A DNA stretch of 20,608 bases from Melanopsichium pennsylvanicum (taxonomy: Eukaryota; Basidiomycota; Ustilaginomycetes; Ustilaginales), in assembly GCA_900208305.1 (NCBI GenBank), contig OAPG01000056.1, positions 1-20,608 on the forward strand. Reading direction: 5' to 3'. Positions 1 to 7,802 of this stretch are shown here, one piece after another. The notes beneath the pieces are model-generated. The model made no database searches and had not been told where the DNA came from. It was given only the letters and a program-made list of their open reading frames with translations. A program made the position numbers and the translations under genes. How positions within the stretch are numbered: the first letter of the stretch is position 1; each line of letters starts with the position of its first letter.

Positions 1-213
1 GGCGGTATTTGAATATATATATAATCTTATTATATTCAAATAATTCAACTTGTGTCTGGAAAAGTTATTTGTTAGTTCATATTATAAATAAATAAGCTAT
101 ATACATTAATAGAAATAATAATAAAATAGTTGTAGTAGTATCAGTATAAAACGTATTAAAGGTGCTATAGAAAACGATTAATTATAGTGATTATCTATTT
201 ATAGGCGCGGTAG

Positions 214-271
214 AAAATAAAAATAAAAATAAAAATAAAAATAAAAATAAAAATAAAAACAAAAACAAAAA
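214..271. repeat. AAAAAT microsatellite
   Basis: A hexanucleotide run with unit AAAAAT changes to AAAAAC in its last copies. It starts directly after a GGCGCGG cluster. It is non-coding. Confidence 0.9.
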
Positions 272-310
272 TTTTGTTGTTTTCTTGCGCATACTTTTTA
301 ATAAAATCTT

Positions 311-350
311 CGCCTACGGCTGCATACGGCTGCCTACGGCTGCCTACGGC
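311..350. repeat. 10-bp GC-rich tandem repeat, four copies
   Basis: Four tandem 10-bp units of the type CGCCTACGGC / TGCMTACGGC lie in AT-rich DNA. The left flank plus first unit (302-320) is the reverse complement of a dispersed sequence, GCCGTAGGCGAAGATTTTA. Near-copies of that sequence occur at 4726-4745 and 7222-7240. The array therefore looks like a local amplification of a dispersed GC cluster. Confidence 0.8.
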
Positions 351-446
351 TTTGTTCTTTTTTCTCCCGAAAAAAAGTAGCCCTAAAAGTATTCTATTTT
401 TATAAGCCCACTATAATTATCAAGTTATTTTTTATAAATAGGGAAT

Positions 447-474
447 GTAGGATGTCATCTAAAGGAAATACATC
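447..474 (+). repeat. partial copy of the 5' part of trnQ
   Basis: This segment matches the 5' acceptor/D-arm part of trnQ (616-643) at about 25 of 28 positions. The D-stem no longer pairs and no anticodon or T-arm follows in register. It is most simply a truncated tRNA duplicate, although part of a very divergent tRNA is possible. Confidence 0.5.
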
Positions 475-616
475 ATTGCCCTGATAAAATATTAGATTTT
501 ATCCCCGGTTTATAAAATTCTTCGATTTTAGTAGGTAATGAGAATGGTTGAAAAAAAACAAAAATAGTTACACTAGTAAATACTATATTAGTATGAAAAT
601 AAGAATACTAGTAAAG

Positions 617-686
617 TAGGATGTCGTCTAAAGGAAAGACTTCCTCTTTTGGTGGGGAAAATAGTTGTTCGATTCAACTCATCCTA
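617..686 (+). tRNA. trnQ: tRNA-Gln (UUG)
   Basis: A complete cloverleaf can be folded by eye. The acceptor is TAGGATG/CATCCTA and the D-stem is GTCT/AGAC. The anticodon stem TCCTC/GGGGA carries loop TTTTGGT with anticodon TTG, and the T-arm is AGTTG-TTCGATT-CAACT. It is 70 nt long and decodes CAA/CAG. It lies ten bases from the minus-strand trnK. Confidence 0.88.
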
Positions 687-696
687 GAAAATATAT

Positions 697-769
697 GAAG
701 ATAGTAGGGCTCGAACCTACGACGTCGATATTAAAAGTATCGCACTCTAACCAACTGAGTTATACCTTC
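697..769 (-). tRNA. trnK: tRNA-Lys (UUU)
   Basis: Read on the minus strand, the acceptor is GAAGGTA/TATCTTC. The anticodon stem CGATA/TATCG carries loop CTTTTAA with anticodon TTT, and the T-arm is GTAGG-TTCGAGC-CCTAC. It is 73 nt long. It is one of only two minus-strand genes left of the palindrome, and it is embedded between plus-strand trnQ and trnS. Confidence 0.9.
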
Positions 770-787
770 TTTATATAGGTTACTTAT

Positions 788-875
788 GGACAAACCGCTA
801 TTGGCGAGGTGTAGGCGATTGCTAATTGTCTGGAATATAAAAAACTTCCTTAGGAGTTCGAATCTCCTTTTGTCC
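788..875 (+). tRNA. trnS1: tRNA-Ser (GCU)
   Basis: A class II tRNA of 88 nt. The acceptor is GGACAAA/TTTGTCC. The anticodon stem GGCGA/TTGTC carries loop TTGCTAA with anticodon GCT. A long variable arm follows at about 832-851, then T-arm AGGAG-TTCGAAT-CTCCT. It decodes AGY serine codons. Confidence 0.87.
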
Positions 876-1954
876 GTGTAATTATATACCTATATATAGG
901 TATACCAAAATTAAGTAAATACGGGATACTTTTTTGACAAGAGCATTTAAAGTACTAATGCCAATGGAGCTGATTGTAAATAGTATGACATTCTGTAACG
1001 ATTCTTGTAATTTTGTCGGAGATATTTCGAAAGATATTTTTGCAATTTTTCTAAAAAAGAATATACACAAGCAGTACTAATATGTTAAGTACTTATGTTT
1101 GTATTTATTTTTTACAACATTTCTATTGGAGCAAAACATTGTTACAGTATAGGTGGAATTACAGGAACTATAAACAAAATTACTTATGCTATGCTTAAAC
1201 TAATTATGTCGCCTATTCCTATTTTTTTTTTGTTTGTTTTTTTTTTAATTCTATATGTAATTTGGATGCTACTTAATCTCATCTTTATTGCTGAAGCTGT
1301 ATATCGTGCAGAGGAAACAATAAAAAATATGTAAATTAGTTCTAGTTCAACAGGAATAAAAGTACCTAACGAAAAGTTTTTTTTGTTTTTGTTTTTTTAT
1401 GAGAAAATTTATGAGATGACTAAAGAACTGGCACCACAATCAAATCAGGATACAACAGGTGCTGCGATTGCAGAGGTGTCAAGTGCTTTTACTAAATATA
1501 CAGTTTATAATGTACCTGTAGATTATCTAATACCATCTACGATACCATTTCTTATTAATAAGCTATGGTCTTCCTCTTCACCACGAGGACTAGGATATAA
1601 ATTTTAGGGTACTGCACTAGGTTATACAGCACTATTTTGATGGTCAGCGGTTTCTTAACCGAAGTGTGATTCTTTAGGGATACGGCTCGCTATATTAATA
1701 ACAAATTTATACTACAGAGCCATATATATATACTAACAGTGCTAACAAGCTGATTACACCTAAGCCAGATATCAATACAGATAATAATACTGATAACAGT
1801 AACAATAGTAATACCAGTTACAGTATCCACTCTCCTCTAGAAGATTCAACTAGTTTTCTAGATTCTATTTATTCGTTTCTGCTAAATTGGATGGAATCGA
1901 ATGACAGTAATCGACTACCATCTAATAGAGATGTAGATGTACTTGATTTCTTTT

Positions 1955-1968
1955 GCGCTTGCGCGCGG
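1955..1968 (+). repeat. GC cluster (14 nt) inside decayed ORF
   Basis: The core GCGCTTGCGCGCGG interrupts a coding stretch. Deleting exactly these 14 nt joins the upstream frame (ending D-V-L-D-F-F) to the downstream membrane segment without a stop. Related cores lie at 4873-4885, 5915-5928 (inverted), 9860-9875 (inverted) and 10224-10238. Confidence 0.7.
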
Positions 1969-2413
1969 CTTTCTTTTTTACGATTCTAAATTTTGTAGTT
2001 TATATTATAGCAACAGCAGGATTATATTTTCTAATTTGTAGTTTTATGCTATATTCTTAAAATTATTTTAGTAAAATTAGTACATCATCGGTAAGTGAAC
2101 TAAAAGAGAGTGAAGCTAATTAATCAGAATATAGTTAATGGCTAATGCTAAATCTTATTTCAATTAACAAAGTAGTTCTTATTTTTCTGTTTATTGTTCT
2201 CCTAGTATCTAGTCTATGTCTTTACATTTATTACCCTATTTTTTCTGATATTGCTAACGAGTTTAATAATGCACTAAAAGCGCTATACAATCTTTTCTAC
2301 AGATGCTTGTGTTCGATATGTTATTGTTAATAATCCTGTACAAATTTACCAAAAAGGGATTTAAAATCGTACTACTATGTTTTATTGGTATTTATCGAGT
2401 ATATTTTACTTAT

Positions 2414-2441
2414 CCGCCCACTAAAATAGAATACGCGCACG
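2414..2441 (+). repeat. 28-nt GC/AT element inside decayed ORF
   Basis: This element begins CCGCCCACTAAAATAGAAT and ends in a GC-rich tail (CGCGCACG). It separates two open frames of the same hydrophobic ORF. Removing it joins ...VYFTY to SAIGLFVKK... in one frame. Its front resembles the dispersed GCC-TATAAAATAGAAT repeats at 4279, 5844 and 6864. Confidence 0.6.
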
Positions 2442-2668
2442 TCCGCTATTGGACTATTTGTGAAAAAGTCAAGTGGTTTTATTATAAACCTAGTCCTAAT
2501 CGGTGATCTTTCTACAGGAATTATTATAAATATTGAAATGTTTAACGCATATAATACTGTTGTTAAACTAGTATTTTATTCTCTACTTATTCTAGTAATT
2601 TCATTTGCAATTCAATCTATTCTTAGTTATTTTACTAAAGGACAGTTTATCTTCAGTAAACAGGTCGG

Positions 2669-2740
2669 TATTTGTATTTGTATTTGTATTTGTATTTGTA
2701 TTTGTATTTGTATTTGTATTTGTATTTGTATTTGTATTTG
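2669..2740. repeat. TATTTG microsatellite, 12 copies
   Basis: Twelve perfect TATTTG units (72 bp) lie in the decayed hydrophobic ORF. They remain open in all the frames that cross them, giving artificial Ile-Cys or Val-Phe repeats. Such runs expand by slippage and do not indicate a protein. Confidence 0.95.
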
Positions 2741-3438
2741 TACATAAAATACCACAAATTATATTGATAAACAAAAATATCAACAATGATAATAGCTATA
2801 AATTTATGTACTATAATATTTTTTTAATAATAATTAAAATCATTTCATCAATGGCGGTGTATTTTAAGGTATTCTATTCCTTTTTACACACTATATACCA
2901 GGAGATGAATACTATCTTTGTTCCTTAATTATTTATCAAACTTTAATTTACCCCCTTAAGAAATAAAATAGAATATTTTAATTGGCGCCTACTTTTTTTA
3001 AGAAGGGGAAAAAAGAAAAGGATTTCAAACATCTTTTCCGGAGCTTATCTTATAAAATTTCACATACAATTCTAATTATCCTATTCATAATTTGTACCAT
3101 GTATTAGGAATTTTAAAAGAATTTACCGTTCATATAATTACTAGTTTTATTACTAGATATATGTATTTCTCTTCTCATTTTTTATAATAGCGAGTTATAA
3201 AGGGATACAAGATATTTTCATATTGAATAGAAGGCATAGTATAGTTATTTAGTGTACTACCTTTGCACTACTTTTTAATTTAGTAGTAAAAAAAGAGTTC
3301 TTTTTTATATAAGTTCGAGTGAATATTCTATTTTTGTGTTTACTATTACTATAAAAAATAGACTATTTTATTGACACATTATAGTTTCTTTATATTATTC
3401 TATTTTATTTACTATATAGGTATAGTCTTATGAAATTT

Positions 3439-3511
3439 GGGGAGATATTACAATTGGTTAGTATACTTCCTTTGCAAGGATGCTGATGCAGGTTCGAGTC
3501 CTGTTCTCTCC
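3439..3511 (+). tRNA. trnA: tRNA-Ala (UGC)
   Basis: The acceptor is GGGGAGA/TCTCTCC. The anticodon stem CTTCC/GGATG has one mismatch and carries loop TTTGCAA with anticodon TGC. The T-arm is GCAGG-TTCGAGT-CCTGT. It is 73 nt long. Confidence 0.88.
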
Positions 3512-3658
3512 AAAAATATCTATTATTAAAAGTACTAAAAAATGCGTAGCATTTTTAACCCTTTTTCTGGTTCATATAAATTACAATATTCTATAAGTAC
3601 GGTCCTTATATAATTTACTTGTATATTACAATAATATACTAATATATAAAATATATAA

Positions 3659-3728
3659 GCCTCAATAGCTTAGATGGTAGAGCATAGAACTGAAGCTTCT
3701 AACGGATTGGTTCGATTCCAGTTTGAGG
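3659..3728 (+). tRNA. trnF: tRNA-Phe (GAA)
   Basis: The acceptor GCCTCAA/TTGAGGC pairs perfectly. The anticodon stem TAGAA/TTCTA carries loop CTGAAGC with anticodon GAA. The T-arm is ATTGG-TTCGATT-CCAGT. It is 70 nt long without the discriminator base. Confidence 0.9.
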
Positions 3729-4117
3729 CATAAAAAGTATAGAGTTGAGTAGTAATTAATAAAAAGTTTAGTTAAATTAAATTCTAGTTAAAAATAATGA
3801 ATATATTAATATATATACTGGTAATAAAAATCGAATATTTTAATAGAGCAAAATGTTTTTATATAATAAAACATAAACATTTTAGATAGTCCTCGATAAA
3901 CGAAGTGGAACACTCCTTTCTCTTTCTTGTTATTTCATTTTAGTATATTTGCATGTTAATCATATTAAAAAAAGAGTATTAATATATTTAATATAACGAC
4001 CAACAATGTAACCAGATTGTTTATATATATAGGTATATGAATAAGTAATAGGGGCCCACCCCAAAAAAGTAAAGTTTCGTTTTTTTTCTATCTTTATAAC
4101 CCCATTATGTTAAATAA
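3729..4117. other. AT-rich spacer between trnF and trnY
   Basis: No gene is seen. There are AT-rich hairpins and one GC-rich patch, GGGGCCCACCCC (about 4051-4062), before poly-A/T tracts. Confidence 0.6.
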
Positions 4118-4200
4118 TGCAGATATGCTCTATTGGTTGGGGCGGTGCTCTGTAAAAGCATTGGCTGTATGCCGTGGTGAGTTCGAATCTCACATCTGCA
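4118..4200 (+). tRNA. trnY: tRNA-Tyr (GUA)
   Basis: The acceptor TGCAGAT/ATCTGCA pairs perfectly. The anticodon stem GTGCT/AGCAT carries loop CTGTAAA with anticodon GTA. A long variable arm follows (about 4162-4177), as expected for class II organellar tRNA-Tyr. The T-loop is TTCGAAT. It is 83 nt long. Confidence 0.87.
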
Positions 4201-4772
4201 AAAAGAAAAAGTTTATTTTCTAATAGATAGCTGTGTTTACACTACGTTAAATAGATATTTATTTAACTTTTATGCCGTGCCTATAAAATAGAATCTATCT
4301 TTTTTTTTATAAATAGGATATCTAATAGAGGTAAAATAGAATATTTTCTTTCTTTTTTCTAGAATTTTCTCGTAGGAAAAAAGAAGAAAAAAGGAATGCG
4401 CTAATAAAAAGAAATAAATTTTTATGTGGTGGCGCTGCGCTGGCGCGACAAGATAATATACTATAAAATCTAAAATGTAGGACTCTCTTCTTATATGCTG
4501 CTAAGAAAATATCGTAGATATTTTATGCCGGATATTTAAGTAGCCATGTGTTTTGTGTTTAGTGTTTTCATGGTTAATTATGAATATCTATTATAATTAG
4601 TTGTCAAATTAAACTTATTTATAATAAAACGCCCGAAGGATGTTTATTGTATGCAGATATAAAATAACAGTATTAAATCTCTTCTTTTTTTTTTCTCCGT
4701 AAAAAATAGCCGCTAACAAAAAAGAAGGCGTAGGCGAAGATTTTAGTCAAAATAAAATGGATTTGTGTGTAC
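4201..4772. other. AT-rich spacer with dispersed GC repeats
   Basis: No gene is seen. It holds a GCC-TATAAAATAGAAT repeat (4279-4294), a GC patch with GGCGCTGCGC followed by TGGCGCG (4431-4447), and an AGGCGTAGGCGAAGATTTTA element (4726-4745). The stretch 4682-4715 resembles 354-390 in its TTTTTTCTCC(c)G-polyA-TAGCC pattern. Confidence 0.6.
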
Positions 4773-4857
4773 GGACGCGGGGAGATTCGAACTCCCGGTT
4801 CTCGGTAAGAACTCCTAGACTCAAGCCAGGTACATTAAACCACTCTGTCACACGTCC
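4773..4857 (-). tRNA. trnS2: tRNA-Ser (UGA)
   Basis: On the minus strand the acceptor is GGACGTG/CGCGTCC. The anticodon stem CCTGG/CTAGG carries loop CTTGAGT with anticodon TGA. A long variable arm precedes T-arm GGGAG-TTCGAAT-CTCCC. It is 85 nt long and decodes UCN serine codons. Confidence 0.88.
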
Positions 4858-4872
4858 TTTCAATTAATTTTT

Positions 4873-4885
4873 CGCTTGCGCGCGG
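4873..4885 (+). repeat. GC cluster, intergenic copy
   Basis: CGCTTGCGCGCGG matches the core of the cluster at 1955-1968, here just downstream of minus-strand trnS(UGA). It is a member of a dispersed short GC-rich family. Confidence 0.75.
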
Positions 4886-5914
4886 ATTTATTTCATATAT
4901 AGAATAAACATTTTCGTAGCGTTTACTTTTTATGCTGGCGTTAATAAAAAATAGACTGAAAGAAACTATTTTTGTTATTTCACTATGATATATAAATATA
5001 TCTCCTATATATATAATTATTTATATAGGAATCGGTAAGCGTAATTTTAAAAAGAAAACATACCGGTCTTTTTTTGTGTTTTCGTATTCTAATTTTCTTG
5101 CCTTATTAAGTAATCAAAATTTTATTATCTAGGAATATAATAAATAAATACCAGCTATTATATAGTAAAATTAACGGAGAAGACATCTATAAATTTTCAT
5201 TTTATGCTAACTTATTTAGGGATCGGACCTATGCATTAATTTGTATTAAAAGATCTACTATAATTAATTTCATTTTATATATATAAATATTTATATATAT
5301 AATTAGTATTGTAATAGTACCGGTCCTTTAAAATGCGTTCGAAAAAGAAAAAGTTTCTTTTATATCTGAAGAAAGTAGGTGTGCTGCAGTTATAAAAATC
5401 TGATATTATAGTAGTGTCCTCTATTTGTATATATACTCTTACTAATCTTACTAGATTTTGAATAATACAAATACTATGGCCTATTCAATTTCAATTAAAC
5501 AAGCGTCAACAGATAAAATTTATAAGGTATGCGAAAAATGTAAATACAATTTTATAACGATGTAATATTGTAATTATTAAATTGTTTGAAGTAAACATTT
5601 AATATATACATAAGAAATTTTCATTGAATTACTAACTTTAGTACGTTGCGTCTATAAATATAATATGTATAGTCTATATATATTATATAGTAATTTAAAG
5701 GTATATTATTGATATATGAAAAAGAATTCTTTTAATATAGATATATAACCTATATAGATTTATATATGTAGAAAATATATCGCACAATAAAAATCTATGA
5801 TTTTTATAGGGCGTATTACTTATAATCCTATTTAATCGGCCGGGCCTATAAAATAGGTAATGAGAGCATTAACGCTGTAATCAAAAAGGAATATAAAGAT
5901 TATAAATAATATGA

Positions 5915-5928
5915 CCGCGCGCAAGCGC
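5915..5928 (-). repeat. GC cluster, inverted intergenic copy
   Basis: The reverse complement reads GCGCTTGCGCGCGG, identical to the core at 1955-1968. It lies about 40 bases before the cox3 start, so it belongs to the cox3 leader or promoter region. No regulatory role can be shown from sequence. Confidence 0.75.
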
Positions 5929-5965
5929 AAAATTAACATCCTTTTATAATATATACAAATTAACA

Positions 5966-6802
5966 ATGAACACACAAAACACAACACTATCACGAACACA
6001 ATTTCAATTTCAGCCATTCCATCTAGTTACACCTAGTCCATGGCCACTACTAACATCATTTGGACTTCTAATTCCAACTTCAGCAGCAGTAATGTACTTT
6101 AACGGTTACGCTAACCCTCTTGGAGGTTCAGGAGCTCTACTAGTTGGAATCGGGCTAGCAACAACAGTTGCAGCTATGACTCTATGGTTCCGAGATGTAG
6201 TAGCAGAAGGAACATTCCTTGGAGATCATACAATCCTAGTACAAAAAGGAATTACTATGGGTGTTGCTCTATTTATTATCTCAGAGGTATTCTTCTTTAT
6301 CTCAGTGTTCTGGGCATTCTTCCACTCAAGTCTATCACCAACAGTAGAACTAGGAGCTCAATGGCCACCAGTTGGTATCGCTACAATTAATGCATTCGAG
6401 CTACCACTACTAAATACTATTCTACTACTATCATCAGGAGCTACTGTTACATATGCACACCACTCTGTAATTGAAGGTAACCGACGAGGTGCTATCCTAG
6501 GAACACTAATGACACTAATCTTTGCTGTTCTATTTACAATCTGTCAAGGTATCGAGTATGTAAATGCTGGATTTACAATTGCTGATGGTGTATTTGGATC
6601 AACATTCTTCTTTTCAACTGGATTCCATGGTGTACATGTAATTATTGGTACTGCCTTTATCGCAGTAGCATTCTTCCGAATGCTAAGTTACCATCTAACA
6701 GACCACCACCACCTAGGATTTGAAGCATCAATCCTATACTGGCACTTTGTTGATGTTGTTTGGCTATTCCTATTCATCTCAGTATACTGGTGGGGAAGCT
6801 AA
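5966..6802 (+). CDS. cox3: cytochrome c oxidase subunit 3
   Basis: This encodes 278 residues, close to the usual 265-280 of fungal Cox3, an integral inner-membrane subunit of complex IV. Family hallmarks are the N-terminal QPFHLVTPSPWPLLTS, then WFRDVVAEGTFLGDHT and SEVFFFISVFWAFFHSSLSP (with the conserved membrane Glu). The C-terminal half has FFFSTGFHGVHVIIGT, the HHHLGFEA motif and the terminal YWHFVDVVWLFLFISVYWWG. About seven membrane segments are evident. The ATG at 5966 directly precedes the conserved start of the alignment, and the stop is TAA. There is no intron or frame break. All leucines are CTN (mostly CTA), all arginines CGA and all tryptophans TGG. trnI follows 290 bases later. 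Confidence 0.98.
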   Translation: MNTQNTTLSRTQFQFQPFHLVTPSPWPLLTSFGLLIPTSAAVMYFNGYANPLGGSGALLVGIGLATTVAAMTLWFRDVVAEGTFLGDHTILVQKGITMGVALFIISEVFFFISVFWAFFHSSLSPTVELGAQWPPVGIATINAFELPLLNTILLLSSGATVTYAHHSVIEGNRRGAILGTLMTLIFAVLFTICQGIEYVNAGFTIADGVFGSTFFFSTGFHGVHVIIGTAFIAVAFFRMLSYHLTDHHHLGFEASILYWHFVDVVWLFLFISVYWWGS

Positions 6803-6863
6803 TATAGAGAAATCTACGGTGAATCGAATCGAATATTTGTCCCCCCTACTAAAATATGTGATT

Positions 6864-6883
6864 GCGCCTATAAAAAATAGAAT
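6864..6883 (+). repeat. dispersed GCGCCTATAAAAAATAGAAT repeat
   Basis: This is one of several similar GC-headed AT sequences in the window (compare 2416-2433, 4279-4294, 5844-5856, 6951-6967). Here it merges into five GAATAT units (6880-6909) just downstream of cox3. Confidence 0.6.
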
Positions 6884-6909
6884 ATGAATATGAATATGAA
6901 TATGAATAT
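6880..6909. repeat. GAATAT microsatellite, five copies
   Basis: Five perfect GAATAT hexamers lie in the cox3-trnI spacer, immediately upstream of the CCGAA-TG-TTCGG hairpin. Confidence 0.9.
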
Positions 6910-6910
6910 T

Positions 6911-6985
6911 TTTGCCGAATGTTCGGTCAACTAAATTTAACTAGTTAAATGCGCCAATAAAAATAGAAGATTTTATAGGTGCGGG
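6911..6985 (+). other. pair of hairpins 3' of cox3
   Basis: The first hairpin is CCGAA-TG-TTCGG (6915-6926). The second is GCGCC...GGTGC (6951-6955 with 6978-6982), whose inner strands ATAAAAAT and ATTTTAT also pair. Both lie between cox3 and trnI. They could act in 3' end formation or RNA stability, or simply be repeat elements, and the sequence does not decide. Confidence 0.5.
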
Positions 6986-7092
6986 AAAGATTTTTATAAC
7001 TATAAATCGCGGGAAAGGACATCTAATACGAAAAATGAATATTTATAATAGTGCTAGATACTTTTATTATATAAGAATAGAAAATACTTAAA

Positions 7093-7163
7093 TTGTCCTT
7101 AATTCAACGGTTAGAATGTGTTTCCGATAAAGACATTATAGAGGTTCGATTCCTCTAGGACAA
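7093..7163 (+). tRNA. trnI: tRNA-Ile (GAU)
   Basis: The acceptor TTGTCCT/AGGACAA pairs perfectly and the D-stem is ATTC/GAAT. The anticodon stem TGTTT/AGACA carries loop CCGATAA with anticodon GAT. The T-arm is AGAGG-TTCGATT-CCTCT. It is 71 nt long and sits between cox3 and cob. Confidence 0.9.
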
Positions 7164-7802
7164 AATACAAATTAAAGGAGCCTGTTTAAATTTCTTCTAA
7201 TAAAAAAAGGATAAAAAAGAAAGCCGTAGGCGAATATTTTAAAATAAAATAAAAGAAAATAAAATATAGTCCGCGGCCTCTTATTAACTTAACTATAAAA
7301 AAAGAAAAAGAACAGAACTGAACTGAACAGAACTGTAATAATAAAAAATGCTTAACATAATTATCATTATTTTACTTTTATATAAGTGTAAAAAATGAAA
7401 TTCATTTTGTTTTTTAATTGAATGATTTATATAGGTGTTGAGATAATTGAATCTTATCAATGATATAAGCCTTAAAAATAGTAATTTATATAAGAGCTAT
7501 AAAATATTCTATTCTAAAAAATAGAATGACTAAAATTAGTGGAAATAGTAATATACCATAGAGTCGTGTATATTTACAGAACAGTATGGATAAAAATTCA
7601 TAGAATATAATAGAAGTGTTCTACTTCTTTATCTATTCTAAATTAAAAATATTGAATATCTTAGTAAGATATAGTACATTAAAAGAAAGGATAAGTAAAT
7701 AACAATAAGATGGAATAGAAAAATCCTTATCATAATATAAATAAAATAGGATAAAAATATTTTAACTATATTAAATGAAAGGTAAAAAAAAGAAAAAAGT
7801 TA
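7164..7802. other. AT-rich spacer and cob leader
   Basis: No gene is seen. It holds an AAGCCGTAGGCGAATATTTT element (7221-7240) and short GAACT/GAACA repeats (about 7311-7335). From 7508 onwards it lies in the left arm of the large palindrome. The last few hundred bases must include the cob 5' leader, since cob starts at 7803. Confidence 0.6.

Larger units (their letters stand above)
1..616. other. AT-rich intergenic spacer with short repeats
   Basis: No gene is recognised here. The stretch holds an AAAAAT microsatellite (214-271), a GC-rich 10-bp tandem repeat (311-350), a copy of the 5' part of trnQ (447-474), and AT hairpins such as ATAAAAT/ATTTTAT around 483-502. This is typical of yeast mitochondrial spacer DNA. 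Confidence 0.7.
940..2928 (+). pseudogene. decayed hydrophobic ORF(s), unknown family
   Basis: Several plus-strand open stretches follow one another with frame changes and stops: about 940-1080, 1089-1607 (one TAA inside), 1735-1954, 1983-2060, 2145-2330, 2303-2413, 2442-2740 and 2741-2928. They encode many membrane-like segments rich in Ile, Leu and Phe, plus an Asn/Ser/Asp-rich hydrophilic stretch at about 1755-1830. Leucine codons are almost all CTN, as in cox3 and cob, which suggests these were real coding regions of this genome. Removing the GC cluster 1955-1968 or the element 2414-2441 reconnects adjacent frames. In-frame TAA/TAG codons remain, so the gene looks broken. I do not recognise the family. 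A plasmid-derived membrane ORF is one possibility, but nothing proves it. Confidence 0.45.
876..3438. other. 2.5-kb spacer with decayed coding sequence
   Basis: Between trnS(GCU) and trnA there is no intact gene. About 940-2930 holds fragments of hydrophobic ORFs, described separately, interrupted by a GC cluster, a repeat element and a microsatellite. The rest, 2930-3438, is AT-rich with short poly-A/poly-T hairpins, and I see nothing coding in it. Confidence 0.6.
4858..5965. other. 1.1-kb AT-rich spacer upstream of cox3
   Basis: I find no protein or tRNA gene here. It contains two GC clusters (4873-4885 and, inverted, 5915-5928), a GCC-TATAAAATAG repeat (5844-5856), and runs of alternating AT hairpins. 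The last part must include the cox3 5' leader. An RNA gene with little sequence conservation cannot be excluded. Confidence 0.55.

Noticed and set aside
882..1070. Minus-strand 62-codon ORF
   Set aside because: It has no recognisable motif and overlaps the more plausible plus-strand decayed frame, which shows the CTN leucine bias.
2669..2740. CRISPR array or other spaced repeat
   Set aside because: The repeats are contiguous hexamers without spacers.
2601..2786. ORFs of Ile-Cys, Val-Phe or Asn-Thr repeats
   Set aside because: They are translations of the TATTTG microsatellite in different frames and not proteins.
5360..5500. Possible RNase P RNA gene upstream of cox3
   Set aside because: Weak resemblance to the conserved P4 strands (GAAAGT, and ACAAA...GGCCTA) is not enough in AT-rich DNA. 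I could not build a convincing fold.
5832..6017. Minus-strand hydrophobic ORF overlapping the cox3 start
   Set aside because: It is antisense to cox3 and the cox3 leader, with no family resemblance.
3300..7390. Yeast-type mitochondrial promoter (ATATAAGTA)
   Set aside because: Only near-matches such as TATATAAGT are seen (about 3307 and 7379). These are expected by chance at this base composition.
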